A stretch of 64,000 nucleotides of DNA from Eretmocerus hayati (GCA_029851415.1 CM056743.1:372001-436000), one strand, 5' to 3'. Counted from the first letter of the stretch, positions 33,741 to 45,023 are shown. Notes: generated by a model from the letters alone, not told the origin. Numbers and translations are program-made.

Positions 33741-34046
33741 ATCCTCTCTCTCTCTGGCGGTGAGTACATCCACACGCATTACACATCGCTCCGTGTTTGA
33801 ATGTGACTTTAACCATCAAAACGTTGTCCCGAGTGGCACTTTTTTGCAGATTGGATTTCCTCCTGCAGGCTCATACATCTGGAGCATCGCTGCATGGCTC
33901 CTGCACGAGCCTGGGAGGAATAATTCCAATTCTGCAACCCCAACTACAACATCGAGTCGGCAGTGCTTGGCACCGAAAGTGAACCTTGTGCGCATGCTCG
34001 GAGGTCGTCTGCTACGCTGGCCTGCTACGACGCTGTCTGCTGCGCG

Positions 34047-35849
34047 ATGAGCGAAAACATCTGCTGTGTCTGCAATGGCACCTTACGCACAGGCAGCAGA
34101 GAATGCGGCATTTGCAATGGATCAGCTCATGTCAAGTGCTCGAGATCATCCCGGGGAGCAGTGACATGCTTGCAATGCCTGCAGGTGAGCGACACCAATA
34201 TCGCTAATTTAACATCGAGTGCGTCAAAGCAGACGACGGCTTCACAATTCAACGCGCAAACAGCCAGAGAAAGAGAGAAGGAGAATACAAGCCTGCGAAA
34301 ACGTGTGAGTAATCAGACCATCTCACACACGAGGCTCAGCTCCCGTGGTGCGTCAGGAACATCTCCCCCCGCTTCGCAACATACCACCACTGCACGGAGC
34401 GCGAAGCCTCCCACCACCAGTGCCTCTCATACCACCGAGAGTCCACAGCTCGCGCTCGCCGGGGGTAATCCACCGACTGCTGTCTCGTCTCCGTCACGTG
34501 GCGCCACCAGCCACCAGTCCAGCAAAGTAAAGCCCGCGAAAATTCGAAAGCAGCAAACAGATGCGTGGCCAACTATTGCCTTCCAGTCGCTGCGTACTAC
34601 ACCAACTGTGGAGTGCACTGTCGAATCGGAGAAGATTAGCAGCCCCAACATCTCGGATCGACCTGCAGCATCACCAACATCGAAGCCGTTGAATTCTCCT
34701 GAGAACAATTGGGTACTTATATCGCAGAGTACTCTGGACCTCTTTTTCCAACAGAACGAGATGCTCCAGAGTCAGCTCGACGAAATAAAATCCCTTATGA
34801 GCCGACGAGACGTTGCCATTACCTCTCCATCTTTTACACCAGCAGTGAATGAGATGGATGATCGTTTGTTGGCACGCGTGTCTTCTCTTGAGGGACTATT
34901 GGAGAAGCAGAGTTCCCAGCTGGAGGAGCTTCGCTTAGATCGTCAGCTACTTCTGGAGCAAAATTCCATAATGAGAGATCAGCTTTCCAGTCTGACTAAG
35001 CGACTGACAGGTAACCAGAGTACTCTGCAAAATGATAAATTTAGTAATGATGAGTATATTAATGCCGAATCAACACATCAATCTTCGCGTCCCATCATTC
35101 CACCTAGAATGGACAAGCCTTACCAGTCATATGCTGGGGAACAAGGACGTGGACTCAGTAGGGACGGTCTTGAGCGCTGTAAGCTAATTATAAATGGTGC
35201 TTTGAAAAAAGATTCTGTGGCCTCACCGGCACAGGTATGTGATATTTCTTTTGCAGTGCTCAAGTCCATTCTCCCAAAGCTGCAGAGGGCAGACATTGCT
35301 GATGTCCATGTCTTGCAACCGGGGCATACGTCTGGCGAGAGGCCTTCAATTCATGATTCGGTTTCATCTTCCCATGCCCCAGCTGCCATCTCACGCACAC
35401 TACCATCATGCGTGGTCCAACTCTCCAGTAGTCTTCTGGTTAGGGAGGTGATTCAGGCTAAACGTTCTATCACCAATAACTATTTCACGGCTAATAACAT
35501 CCAGCCTGATTTACTTGACCCGGATACGAAAGCTCTCGTGCCAGATCGTAAGATCTATGTGAATGAAATGCTCCCCCGTGAGAAATATAAAGAATATATA
35601 CGCTTGAGGTCAGTTGCACACGGTTTAGGATTAAAATACGTCTGGCACAGTGGCGGACGTTTCTGGGTTAGACGGAAAAATGGTGAGCGAGCGCATACGT
35701 TTGAATCTCTTGCTGATCTGCAGGTCATTCAAACGGCCTGTCGAAGTGTTCCGAAACGTTCTCGTGCACCCTCTAACAACACCCAGAGCTGTGCCTCCGT
35801 TCCGGAGCAGAGTTGTGCTTCGGCGGCAGAAAAGGCGACAACTCCCTGA
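34047..35849 (+). CDS. Non-LTR ORF1 protein (PHD finger, coiled coil, FP-like domain)
   Basis: The 600-aa frame starts at ATG 34047 (MSENICCVCNGTL); the upstream extension begins with GTG and is less likely. Residues about 6-45 form a PHD-like cysteine cluster (CCVCNG, CGICNGSAHVKC, CLQC). A Ser/Thr/Pro-rich linker follows. A coiled coil lies near residues 280-330 (LEELRLDRQLLLEQNS). A C-terminal domain (DRKIYVNEMLPREKYKEY, YVWHSGGRFWVRRKNGE) resembles the baculovirus FP-type module of insect non-LTR ORF1s. It should bind element RNA and form the RNP. The frame ends at TGA 35847-35849, followed by CTA, with ORF2 in the same frame. Confidence 0.85.
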   Translation: MSENICCVCNGTLRTGSRECGICNGSAHVKCSRSSRGAVTCLQCLQVSDTNIANLTSSASKQTTASQFNAQTAREREKENTSLRKRVSNQTISHTRLSSRGASGTSPPASQHTTTARSAKPPTTSASHTTESPQLALAGGNPPTAVSSPSRGATSHQSSKVKPAKIRKQQTDAWPTIAFQSLRTTPTVECTVESEKISSPNISDRPAASPTSKPLNSPENNWVLISQSTLDLFFQQNEMLQSQLDEIKSLMSRRDVAITSPSFTPAVNEMDDRLLARVSSLEGLLEKQSSQLEELRLDRQLLLEQNSIMRDQLSSLTKRLTGNQSTLQNDKFSNDEYINAESTHQSSRPIIPPRMDKPYQSYAGEQGRGLSRDGLERCKLIINGALKKDSVASPAQVCDISFAVLKSILPKLQRADIADVHVLQPGHTSGERPSIHDSVSSSHAPAAISRTLPSCVVQLSSSLLVREVIQAKRSITNNYFTANNIQPDLLDPDTKALVPDRKIYVNEMLPREKYKEYIRLRSVAHGLGLKYVWHSGGRFWVRRKNGERAHTFESLADLQVIQTACRSVPKRSRAPSNNTQSCASVPEQSCASAAEKATTP

Positions 35850-38777
35850 CTAAGTACGGCTGCTGAGGAGAAACGAGGGAGTGGTAGTTCTTTGAAAGCG
35901 GGATTTATCAACCTTAACTCGCTGACAGATAAGATTGAGCATCTGCGCTTGCTCATTGCTAACGATCCCTCCTATCATCTATTTGGGGTCGCTGAGTCGA
36001 AGCTAGATGAGTATGTGGATGACAGTCTCGTTCAGATTCCTGGGTTTTCACTGTTGAGACAGGATCGCAACAGGGAGGGTGGTGGGGTTGCTTTGTATGT
36101 GCGCAATGATTTTAAAGTAGAGAAACTAGTTTCTTCTAATACTTTCGGCCCAGGAAAACCTGGCGTGCCTGAATTTCTTTTCTGTAGCGTACAGCAAGGC
36201 AACTCTCCTCCAATATTAGCCGTGGTAGTCTATAGACCTCCAAAAATCGCCATGCAGAAGGATGATGGGCTGTTTGGCTCATTACGCCGACTGTGTGGAG
36301 ATTATAGTCACAAAATTATAATGGGAGATCTGAACGCTGACTTGTTGGATACTGCTCATCCTGACACCAAGACACTGACTGCACTGACAGAAGAACTAGC
36401 CCTACAGATAGTGCAGCATGGCCCGACTCACCAACACAACCCCAATGTTTCTCATACATGGATTGATCATATTTACGTAGATGACAATGACACCATTACT
36501 GACTTTCAAAACAGACTCCTGCCCAGTTTCGGCAGGCACTCGGTCATAGACGTCACCATCAACGTCTTCACTCCCACTCCGCCAAAAAATTCCTTCACTT
36601 ATAGGAATTTTCGTAACATCACTCCGGAGATGCTGAATGACCGTCTGCTTCGCTGCGACTGGACAGCTCTTGAAAATGCTGAAACCAGCTTGGAAGACGC
36701 AATTCACTGCTTGAATGAGAACTTAAAGACTGTTATAGATGAATTAGCGCCGGAAAAAACTATCAACCCGCGGAAAAATGATGCTCCTTGGATTGGTCCT
36801 GAGTTGAGGGTACTCATGAATAAGCGAGATGCGACGCGCAGGCGCTGGGAACGAAATCAACGTAACCAGCGCAAGTGTCCTGAGCTTCAAAGTGAGTACT
36901 TTCGGCTTAGCGAAGAGGTCGACTTGCGCATGGAACAAGACCGTAACTCCTTCCTTCAAAACCATCTTTCAGACGCTCTTGATCAACATAAGAACATCTG
37001 GAAGGAAATGCGCAACCTCGGCCTCCTGCCTAAAAGCAAAGAGGAGGAACTTCATGGTTTCACACCGGATGAGTTGAACGCTCACTTTGCGGGAGTTTCC
37101 GTCTCGCCTCACGAAAATATAGATGAAGCAATGGACGACATAAATTCGGCTTCAGAGGAGGGTTTTGAATTCAAGCCCACAAATTTTAACGACGTAGTCC
37201 TTGCTATCAAACATTTTTCCTCGCAAGCCCGTGGGGCAGACGGGATGCCCCAGAGCGTGATCGCGAAGGCTCTCCCGGCTATTGGTGATCTTATTGTACA
37301 TATTTTCAACTCCTCTTTCGCTCATAGCACTTTTCCCGCGGCTTGGAAGCAAGCACAGCTGATTGCATTAAAAAAGACTACAGCTCCATCAACAGTCTCA
37401 GATTTTCGTCCTATAGCGCTGCTCTGCTTCCTTGCCAAGGTCCTGGAAAAAATCGCACACGACCAAATCACGGAGTACTTAAAACAAGAGAAATTACAAG
37501 ATCGCTTCCAGACTGGTTTTAGGCAATACCATAGCACCCAGACAGCTCTACTAAAGTTGACCGATGACATCAGAGTAGGTATTGACAAGAAGAAGATCAC
37601 CTTGCTCCTGCTTTTTGACTTTAGTAAAGCCTTTGACACGATATCACCATCAAAGCTGTTGAGCAAGCTTCGAAATCTTGGCTTTTCGAGATCGGCACTT
37701 CTGTGGATAAAATCATACTTACAAGGTCGCACCCAAAAAGTCACTTCAAAATCTGGTAATTCTGATTGGCTCGAAACCAATCTGGGTGTTCCACAGGGTT
37801 CCGTTCTCGGGCCTTTACTCTTCAGCTTATATGTCAATGACTTACCTGGTTTGCTAGACGGAAAGTCGGTACATCATCTATTTTATGCGGATGACCTGCA
37901 AATTTATCTCCAAGTCGAGAAAACTAAGATCAGAGAGGGCATCGCTCGGCTGGGTGAAATAGGACGACTAGTAACTGAATGGGCCAAGAGTTCCGGCCTG
38001 TGTCTCAACGCTGGCAAGACCAAGGCAATCTACTTCAGCTCTGAGAGGAATATCAAAGACCTGAAGGGAATGGACTTGCCAGGGGTTGAAATACAGGATG
38101 GAAAGTTCATCCCGTTCAGTGACACGGTCGTGAGTCTTGGTGTTACACTTGACAGGGAACTGACGTGGAGACCGCACATTGACCAAGTAACTAAGAAAGT
38201 CAACAGAGCCCTATACGGACTGCGGTTTTTTAGGGCGTGTATCACCAGACCTCTCCGAATTCGCCTAGTCGAGTCCTTGGTTCAACCGCACTTGGATTAT
38301 TGCACGGTCGTGTACCTCGACGCCACGGACGAACAACGGCAACGGATACAGCGACTAAGCAATTCATGTGTGAGGTACATTTTTGATCTTAGGAGAGACG
38401 AGCACATCACCCCGTTTAGGGAACGTTTGGGTTGGTTACGTACTGATTCGCGGAGAATGTACTTCGCAGCTCTGTTAATGCACAAGATCATGCATTTAGG
38501 AGAGCCTGGCTACCTAGCTGCGATGTTCACCAGGTACCAATCCGAACGCCCTGCACGCGGTGATACAGAAGAGCGGGTACTCAAAGTTCCCAATATGAGA
38601 CTTGAGTACGGAAGAAGATCATTCCAGGTTCAGTGTGCTCATTTGTGGAACTTTCTCCCTCCGGGCTTTCGGCAGCTGCGGAAAACATCACAATTCAAGG
38701 AATCCCTGAAAGATTTTTTACTAACCCAGTCTGCGCAGAAGATTGATGTGGAGAAGAGGCATTATTTTAATCTGTAA
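35850..38777 (+). CDS. Non-LTR ORF2 endonuclease-reverse transcriptase
   Basis: The frame is open from just after the ORF1 TGA. The first in-frame ATG is at 36252, inside the endonuclease, so translation probably comes by readthrough or non-AUG initiation. The APE-type endonuclease shows GVAESKLD, a GDLNADLL motif (G at 36324) and TWIDHIYVDD. The reverse transcriptase has SDFRPIALLCFLAKVLEK, LLLFDFSKAFDTI, GVPQGSVLGPLLFSLYVNDL and the YADD catalytic site (37884-37895). A C-terminal part (YCTVVYLDATDEQRQRIQRL) follows. It nicks genomic DNA and primes reverse transcription there. The frame has no internal stops and ends at TAA 38775-38777. Confidence 0.9.
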   Translation, partial: LSTAAEEKRGSGSSLKAGFINLNSLTDKIEHLRLLIANDPSYHLFGVAESKLDEYVDDSLVQIPGFSLLRQDRNREGGGVALYVRNDFKVEKLVSSNTFGPGKPGVPEFLFCSVQQGNSPPILAVVVYRPPKIAMQKDDGLFGSLRRLCGDYSHKIIMGDLNADLLDTAHPDTKTLTALTEELALQIVQHGPTHQHNPNVSHTWIDHIYVDDNDTITDFQNRLLPSFGRHSVIDVTINVFTPTPPKNSFTYRNFRNITPEMLNDRLLRCDWTALENAETSLEDAIHCLNENLKTVIDELAPEKTINPRKNDAPWIGPELRVLMNKRDATRRRWERNQRNQRKCPELQSEYFRLSEEVDLRMEQDRNSFLQNHLSDALDQHKNIWKEMRNLGLLPKSKEEELHGFTPDELNAHFAGVSVSPHENIDEAMDDINSASEEGFEFKPTNFNDVVLAIKHFSSQARGADGMPQSVIAKALPAIGDLIVHIFNSSFAHSTFPAAWKQAQLIALKKTTAPSTVSDFRPIALLCFLAKVLEKIAHDQITEYLKQEKLQDRFQTGFRQYHSTQTALLKLTDDIRVGIDKKKITLLLLFDFSKAFDTISPSKLLSKLRNLGFSRSALLWIKSYLQGRTQKVTSKSGNSDWLETNLGVPQGSVLGPLLFSLYVNDLPGLLDGKSVHHLFYADDLQIYLQVEKTKIREGIARLGEIGRLVTEWAKSSGLCLNAGKTKAIYFSSERNIKDLKGMDLPGVEIQDGKFIPFSDTVVSLGVTLDRELTWRPHIDQVTKKVNRALYGLRFFRACITRPLRIRLVESLVQPHLDYCTVVYLDATDEQRQRIQRLSNSCVRYIFDLRRDEHITPFRERLGWLRTDSRRMYFAALLMHKIMHLGEPGYLAAMFTRYQSERPARGDTEERVLKVPNMRLEYGRRSFQVQCAHLWNFLPPGFRQLRKTSQFKESLKDFLLTQSAQKIDVEKRHYFNL

Positions 38778-39055
38778 TGGGAAGGGCTCTTCCTTAATTT
38801 AGTATTTTTTACATGTGACCTCAGTCACCCAATTGGTGATCTATAGCTGTGATATTAGTGCGAGCCCTTACCCCTCTTTTTATACATCTAAGTATGCACC
38901 CTGACTAGTCACGAATTGTGATAATTATTGTCCTTGACCAAACCAGTAATTGACTGAAACTATCATCATTATTTTGTTGTACATATATTATATTCATTCT
39001 TATACGTGTTACTACATTTTAACGGGCATATGTAGGTGTATGCAATTGTATTTTT

Positions 39056-39067
39056 TGTCTTCGGACG
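39056..39067 (+). other. 3'-terminal stem-loop of non-LTR element
   Basis: TGTC-TTCG-GACG forms a 4-bp stem (first pair U-G) closed by a C(UUCG)G tetraloop, just before AAGAAAGG and the CTAT tail. The truncated copy has TGCC-CTCG-GGCG at 44934-44945, with a U-A to C-G compensatory change. It is probably the RT recognition element. Confidence 0.6.
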
Positions 39068-39092
39068 AAGAAAGGACATCTATCTATCTATC

Positions 39093-39661
39093 GTCTCGTG
39101 AACAATACCAACGGATTAGGGCGTTGACAGTGGGAGACGATAATGAGATAAATCAATTGCGAATAGTTTTTTATCGGGATAATGTATGGATTAGGGCACA
39201 GAACCTATTCAGAGTATATCACGGTATACTGACGCAGGCGAGTGAATCAAGGGCACCCCCTCACGCCGCATATGCGTGACTTGTATTTTAGAGTTCACCC
39301 ACGGTAACAAGAGGGGAGTAAGGCTCTCCTATATATCGTAAGTGGCTTCTAATATTTATACTATATTGAGGTATGGATATGAGCAGAGCTCATCATGCCC
39401 AATCATAAGAAATGTACACCAGAGATGCGAAATATTGGAGATTTATTCAGGACACTAACACAGTCATATAGATTATTATTAGGATCCTGAGGACCTCGTA
39501 AATTGACACCCTATGAGCCAACTTATGACTGAGAGACATCATACCGCGATTGAGTAACTGTGGCTCTATTTACCCGGTCCTCAGGATTCTAGCACAATCG
39601 ATAGATAATCTTGAGATATCAGGATAAATATTCATAGAAGCTGCAACCTTAGGCATTATCT
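39093..39661. other. Intergenic, nothing recognised
   Basis: About 570 bases between the non-LTR tail and family A copy 3. No gene or repeat was recognised. Confidence 0.4.
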
Positions 39662-41475
39662 AATCTTCTCCCCCTCACTCCACTTTTTCCAAAAGTATAA
39701 CTTGGCGAGTATGGCCATCCTTTCCCCCTATCACTTCATCTGGGATCAAAAATTGAATTTCAACTCTTGAGGGTCATGAAATCGGGGGAAACATGTCGAG
39801 TAACTATTTAACAAAATTGAGCAAAATTTAAACATGAAACAAATGGGTAGAAAATGAAAAATATTAATTTCAACTCTTGAGAGTCGTGAGATCAAGAAAA
39901 GTATGTCGAGTAATTGTTTTGCAAAATCTGAACGTGAAACGCATGGAAAAGGATTGATTACATTACGATTTGACTTTCTCGGTAATTTTGACTCAACTTG
40001 AGTTTCTCACCATCTCCTTCGTCTATGAAATGTAATGAAAATAATTCATTCAGACCATTGAGAAGAAAAGGAAACCAGAAAATCCAATCTAGCATTGATC
40101 GGTTTAGTTTAAAATTCAGTAGAGATGGTGAGTAACTCAAGTTGAGTCAAAATTACCGAGAAAGTCAAATCGTAATGTAATCAATCCTTTTCCATGCGTT
40201 TCACGTTCAGATTTTGCAAAACAATTACTCGACATACTTTTCTTGATCTCACGACTCTCAAGAGTTGAAATTAATATTTTTCATTTTCTACCCATTTGTT
40301 TCATGTTTAAATTTTGCTAAATTTTGTTAAATAGTTACTCGACATGTTTCCCCCGATTTCATGACCCTCAAGAGTTGAAATTCAATTTTTGATCCCAGAT
40401 GAAGTGATAGGGGGAAAGGATGGCCATACTCGCCAAGTTATACTTTTGGAAAAAGTGGAGTGAGGGGGAGAAGATTTCAACACTTGGCTTTGGTAATGAC
40501 TGAATATTCTGAGATTGAAAAACATGCTGTAAATAGTAGCATGTAGGAAAACAAAAAAAATTCTATGTATCTCATCCATAAAAATAATTCTCCTAATTAA
40601 CACTAGTGTGCTTCATTCCAAGATGAACATTTTTTGATCATGAACAAAGGAAAATCTGGAGAAGGACAACTTTGTATTTTTGATAGCAAGACTCTTGAAA
40701 TTAGTTCATGGAATTGACTTGAGTTGGTGCGAAGACTCCTAACCCACTTGTGATGGTGCTTGCGTCATAAGTGATTTTGGTAGATTTTTTCGTCCTTGAT
40801 GGTTAATATACAGGTTGAATATTTGGTCTCCGTCCTTCAAGATCGACGAGACCAATTTTGGCCTTTTATTCTTATATCACTCCAGACAAGAAAACCCACA
40901 ATAATAAGTGGCTCTTATTCCCTCAACAATGAGAGCTGATTTCTACAAGCTCGCTGCAGGCGGTGCTACGATTGGCTTTCAATCTCTGCTTCAAAATAGT
41001 CAGAAAAGTTACATGTTACTGTGCAACAACATGTTATTGCTGGAGCGGAATAACGCCGTCTGCTACACATGCGGCTGCATCAAAACATCACCCGTGTTCT
41101 CGCGGTCGATCGTTCCGCGTGGTCGACCCCAACAATCGATTTTGTTCGACTTCGAGTGTCGTAACGCGGCTGAAATCTTGACGCGAAAAAATTGGAAAGG
41201 GTCGAAATTAGTGAGTAAGATATTTTGGCACTAAACGCTGTCAGCGGCGAAATGACTTGCCAATATCCTTGTTGAGGACCGAAATAACGGGTTCAGAGGG
41301 AATGAGACCCTCCTGAACCCAGAAAAGCATGAAATAAGTAAGTTCGAAAAAATGTGTGAGGTTAAAACGGCCCAACTCAGCGTATATAAGGCACGGCAGC
41401 CTTGCGCGCGCTCGCTCTCTTTCTCACATGTTCTTCTCTTTCATATACTCGCCAGCAAGGCGCTGCCGCGCCTTT
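39662..41475 (+). mobile_element. Family A repeat, copy 3 (internally deleted)
   Basis: The foldback core is at 39662-40476 and is the cleanest of the three: both tips read AATCTTCTCCCCCTCACTCC on their own strand. It is followed by sequence matching 18058-18350 up to about 40770, then a deletion relative to copy 2, then a block from about 40860 matching 19370-20030 that ends in GGCGCTGCCGCGCCTTTTGAT-type sequence. A short frame holds VCYTCGCIKTS and is closed by a GTGAGTAAG donor-like site (about 41212). A TATA-like GTATATAAGG lies near 41391. The class is unknown. Confidence 0.7.
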
Positions 41476-42109
41476 TGATATGTACATATTCACACTGATG
41501 CTGAAATGTATTGATTTTGATTAACATCATGAAAGGAAAATATTTTCATTTGTTGTTACACCCAAAAGATGATTTTCAGATAACTTCCTGGAACTTTCTA
41601 GAAACACATAGGAGACACGTGCTAACCAAATGCACTTGAGATTTCATTCTACAATATCGTGAAAGGATCCTGTTCTATGTGATATCCGTCAAAAATGACA
41701 TAAATTATTGAAATGCCATCTCAGATTGACAGAATATCGTTTTTTCATTGTTATTTACAGTAGAATAAATTTTTGTCAAAAAATATCAAGTTTTTTGTGA
41801 GTGATTCGAATTTCATCGATATCAAACCATATAACCATACTCTGAATGGACTTGGGATGGAGCAATTAATTTATCTTAAGAAAATTATATTACATCTAAT
41901 TTTACAAAACTGGTACTTTGTAAAATTAAATACTGCACGCGATTTTTTGAATTTCCGAATGTTACCATAGGTTTTCTGCAGCACATGAATTGCAGAACCG
42001 AATGAAGAAAGAACTTTGAAAATTGATTGAATATCATTGTCAGATTTTTTCATAGAATGTTGTAGAATTTGCCTTTAATAGGTTATTCCTACATATTAAT
42101 AGATACATA
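41476..42109. other. Intergenic, nothing recognised
   Basis: AT-rich sequence between family A copy 3 and a MITE. No supported gene. Confidence 0.4.
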
Positions 42110-42790
42110 TATATATGTCGTAGCCGGTTACTCAAACGCGCCGCTTAATTAACTGGCTCACCGGTAAAGTAACCGCGGCCGGTTAATAAAATTGGCATGA
42201 GCGCATGCATTTCTCCGTTTATTGTTTAGTCAGTTGAGTAACTGGCTGATCCTGTCCGCCAGTTACTCAACAGGCTGGCACGTTTTCAGCCCGTTAATGA
42301 AATCTCTGGGATAAGTATCGGAAATAGAGCGCGCCTCGCAATTATCGACTGATACTTGAAATTTCTTATCTATTTTTATTGAATATAGTGTAATTCGAAC
42401 CGAAGACAAGCGTGAGAGCACATATGGGGAAACTATAATATATGTCTCGTGTCATCAGTCATTCGTACATTCAAATTTTTTTCATCATTTCGTTACATAT
42501 AGGGTGGATATATCAGTGAATGAGTATTCAATCAATTTGAAAAAATACAGTTGATCCTCTTTCTCTTGTTTGCTCGTTCAATTTCCTTTCCATGATTATT
42601 CATCTAACCGCGGAAAATGATCCAGTTAGTTGCGTAACTGGAGGACGATTTCAGTCAGTTGCGTTACCGGTTAGACTGATAGGAATAAAATATAAGCTTC
42701 CACGCAGAGTTGTCCATCCGCGTGCCGTTACGCAACTGACTAGGCAGTTACGTAACTGGCTGATTCACCTATCTGGCTACGACATATATA
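42110..42790. mobile_element. MITE with GTTAC/GTAAC subterminal repeats
   Basis: The 681-bp element has 16-bp terminal inverted repeats: TATATATGTCGTAGCC at 42110-42125 and its complement at 42775-42790. Just inside both ends are many copies of a word like CCAGTTACTCAAC / GTTGCGTAACTGG, some as the palindrome CAGTTACGTAACTG (42745-42758). The middle is AT-rich with no transposase. Dense subterminal repeats suggest transposase binding sites, as in hAT-type elements; the target duplication is hidden in TA repeats. Confidence 0.7.
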
Positions 42791-42969
42791 GCACCAACAT
42801 CAATATAGGTATACTTATACATGAACAGCTGAAAGGAGTATCAGAGCTTCGGCACATGATCATCGTCGTGCGCTACGGTCGTGGAACATCTCGAATAGCA
42901 CCCAAGGGCTCAATCATCAGTGGTGAAATGTAAGCCGAGGACATCTATAAAGGACATCTCTCTCTCTCT

Positions 42970-44967
42970 CGGCCCGCGGGATGGATGGGATCCCCCAGAG
43001 CGTTATCGCGAAGGCTCTTCCGGCAATTGGTGATCTTATTGTACATATTTTCAATTCCTCTTTCGCTCATAGCGTTTCTCCCAAGGCTTGAAAGCAAGCG
43101 CAGCTGATTGCATTGAAGAAGACTTCAGCTTCATCAACGGTCTCGGACTCCCGTCCCATAGCGCTGCTGTGCTTCTTTTCCAAGGTTCTGGAAAAAATTG
43201 CACATGACCAAATCACGGAGTATTTAAAAGTGGAGAAACTTCTTGATCGCCTCCAGACTGGTTTCAGGCAATACCATAGCACCCAGACAGCTTTACTAAA
43301 GTTGACGGATGACATCAGAGTAGGCATTGATAGGAAGAAGATCACCTTACTCCTACTATTCGACTTTAGCAAAGCTTTCGACACAATAACACCGTCAAAG
43401 CTGTTGAGGAAGCTCCGAAACCTTGGATTCTCAAGATCGGCACTCCTGTGGATAAAATCATACTTACAAGGCCGCATCCAAATAGTCACTTCAAAATCTG
43501 GTAGTTCTGATTGGCTCGAAACCAATCTGGGTGTTCCACAGGGATCCGTTCTCGGGCCTTTACTCTTCAGCTTTTATGTTAATGACTTACCTGGTTTGCT
43601 AGACGGAAAGTCGGTATATCATCTATTCTATGCGGATGATCTTCAAATTTATCTCCATGTCGAGAAAACTAAGATCAAGGAAGGCATCACTCGGATGGGA
43701 GAAGTAGGACGACTAATTGCTGAATGGGCCAGAAGTTCCGGCCTGCGTCTCAACGCTGGCAAGACCAAGGCAATCTTCTTCAGCTCTGAGAGGAACATCA
43801 AAGATCTGAAAAGAATGGACTTGCCAGGGGTTGAGATACAGGAAGGAAAGTTCATTCCGTTCAGCGATACGGTCGTGAGTCTTGGTGTTACACTTGATAG
43901 TGAACTGACGTGGAAGCCGCACATCGACCAAGTAACTAAGAAAGTGAACAGAGCCCTTTACGGATTGCGGTTTTTTAGGGCATGTATCACCAGACCTCTC
44001 CGAATTCGCCTAGTCGAGTCATTAGTTCATCGCATTTAGATTATTGCACAGTCGCGTACCTCGACGCCACGGACGAACAGCGGCAACGGATACAGTGACT
44101 GAGCAATTCATGTGTGAGGTACATTTTTGATCTTAGGAGAGACGAGCACATCACCCCGTTTAGGGAACGTTTGGGTTGGTTACGTACTGATTCGCGGAGA
44201 ATGTACTTCGCAGCACTTTTAATGCATAAGATCTTGCATCTTGGAGAACCTGGCTACCTAGCTGCGATGTTTACCAGGTACCAATTCGAACGCTCCGCAC
44301 GTGGTGATGCAGAAGAGCGGGTATTCAAGGTCCCCAATATGAGACTTGATTACGGAAGAAGATCATCCCAGGTTCAATGTGCTCATCTGTGGAACTTTCT
44401 CCCTCCGGGCTTTCGGCAGCTGGGGAATATATCAGTGTTCAAAGAGGCCTTAAAAGATTTCCTTCTGACCTAGTCTTCCCAGAGGATTGATGTGGAGAGG
44501 AGGCATTATTTTAATCCAGGCATTGTCTGGATTAAAATAATCCAAACCAGACGAGACAATCTCTAAACTGTGATAGGTTTGGGCTCTTTTCAATCAGCGT
44601 TTCCTATTTTGAAAGAGTCATACGTGGCTACTTCATCACTAAATTGTAATTCCTGTGATATTTCTGCTGGCCCAAGCCTTTTATATGCCTTTCTACACGA
44701 AAATGCTTTCCCCTCCTCGATTGTTCTTGTAAAGACTGATATTTGTAGATAAAAATGTATCTTATCATTCTCTTACTTGACTCTTATGCATCCTTCGATG
44801 CCTTAAAATGACTAGTCACTTTCTGTGATAATTTTAATATTCCTTGACCAAAAAGACAAATATTTATACATCTTTATTTATTTATTATGTTAGTGTAACA
44901 TATGTGAATTATTATACTGTACTTTTTCAATTTTGCCCTCGGGCGAATAAAGGTTATCAATCCATCG

Positions 44968-45000
<33 letters not shown>
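42970..45000 (+). pseudogene. 5'-truncated copy of the CR1-like element
   Basis: Homology to 37225 onward of the complete element begins near 42970, inside the RT domain. An early TGA (near 43088, where the intact copy has Trp) is followed by an open frame 43113-44039 with YADD preserved, a frameshift near 44030, and a further frame to 44473. Identity is about 90% by eye. After the stop a 40-base inverted duplication (ATTTTAATCCAG / CTGGATTAAAAT, 44508-44535) has been inserted. The 3' end has a matching stem-loop and AATC repeats. Confidence 0.85.
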
Positions 45001-45002
<2 letters not shown>

Positions 45003-45023
45003 TCTCTCTCTCTCTCTCTCTCT
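44968..45023. repeat. Microsatellites (AATC)n and (TC)n
   Basis: Tetranucleotide repeats at 44968-45001 run directly into TC dinucleotides at 45001-45023. The first forms the tail of the truncated non-LTR copy. Confidence 0.9.

Larger units (their letters stand above)
33760..39092 (+). mobile_element. CR1-like non-LTR retrotransposon, near-complete
   Basis: Two long ORFs (ORF1 with PHD-like zinc finger, ORF2 with APE endonuclease and RT), no RNase H, a ~300-base 3' UTR, a terminal stem-loop (39056-39067) and a tail of CTAT repeats (39079-39092) fit the CR1/Kiri-like group. The 5' boundary is approximate; it begins next to the remnant Gypsy LTR. A related truncated copy is at 42970-45000. Confidence 0.85.

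Noticed and set aside
33963..34046. Longer ORF1 starting at 33963
   Set aside because: The start there is GTG; the ATG at 34047 directly precedes the zinc finger and is the normal eukaryotic start.
42970..44473. Second active non-LTR element
   Set aside because: Truncated inside RT, with a stop, a frameshift and no endonuclease or ORF1.
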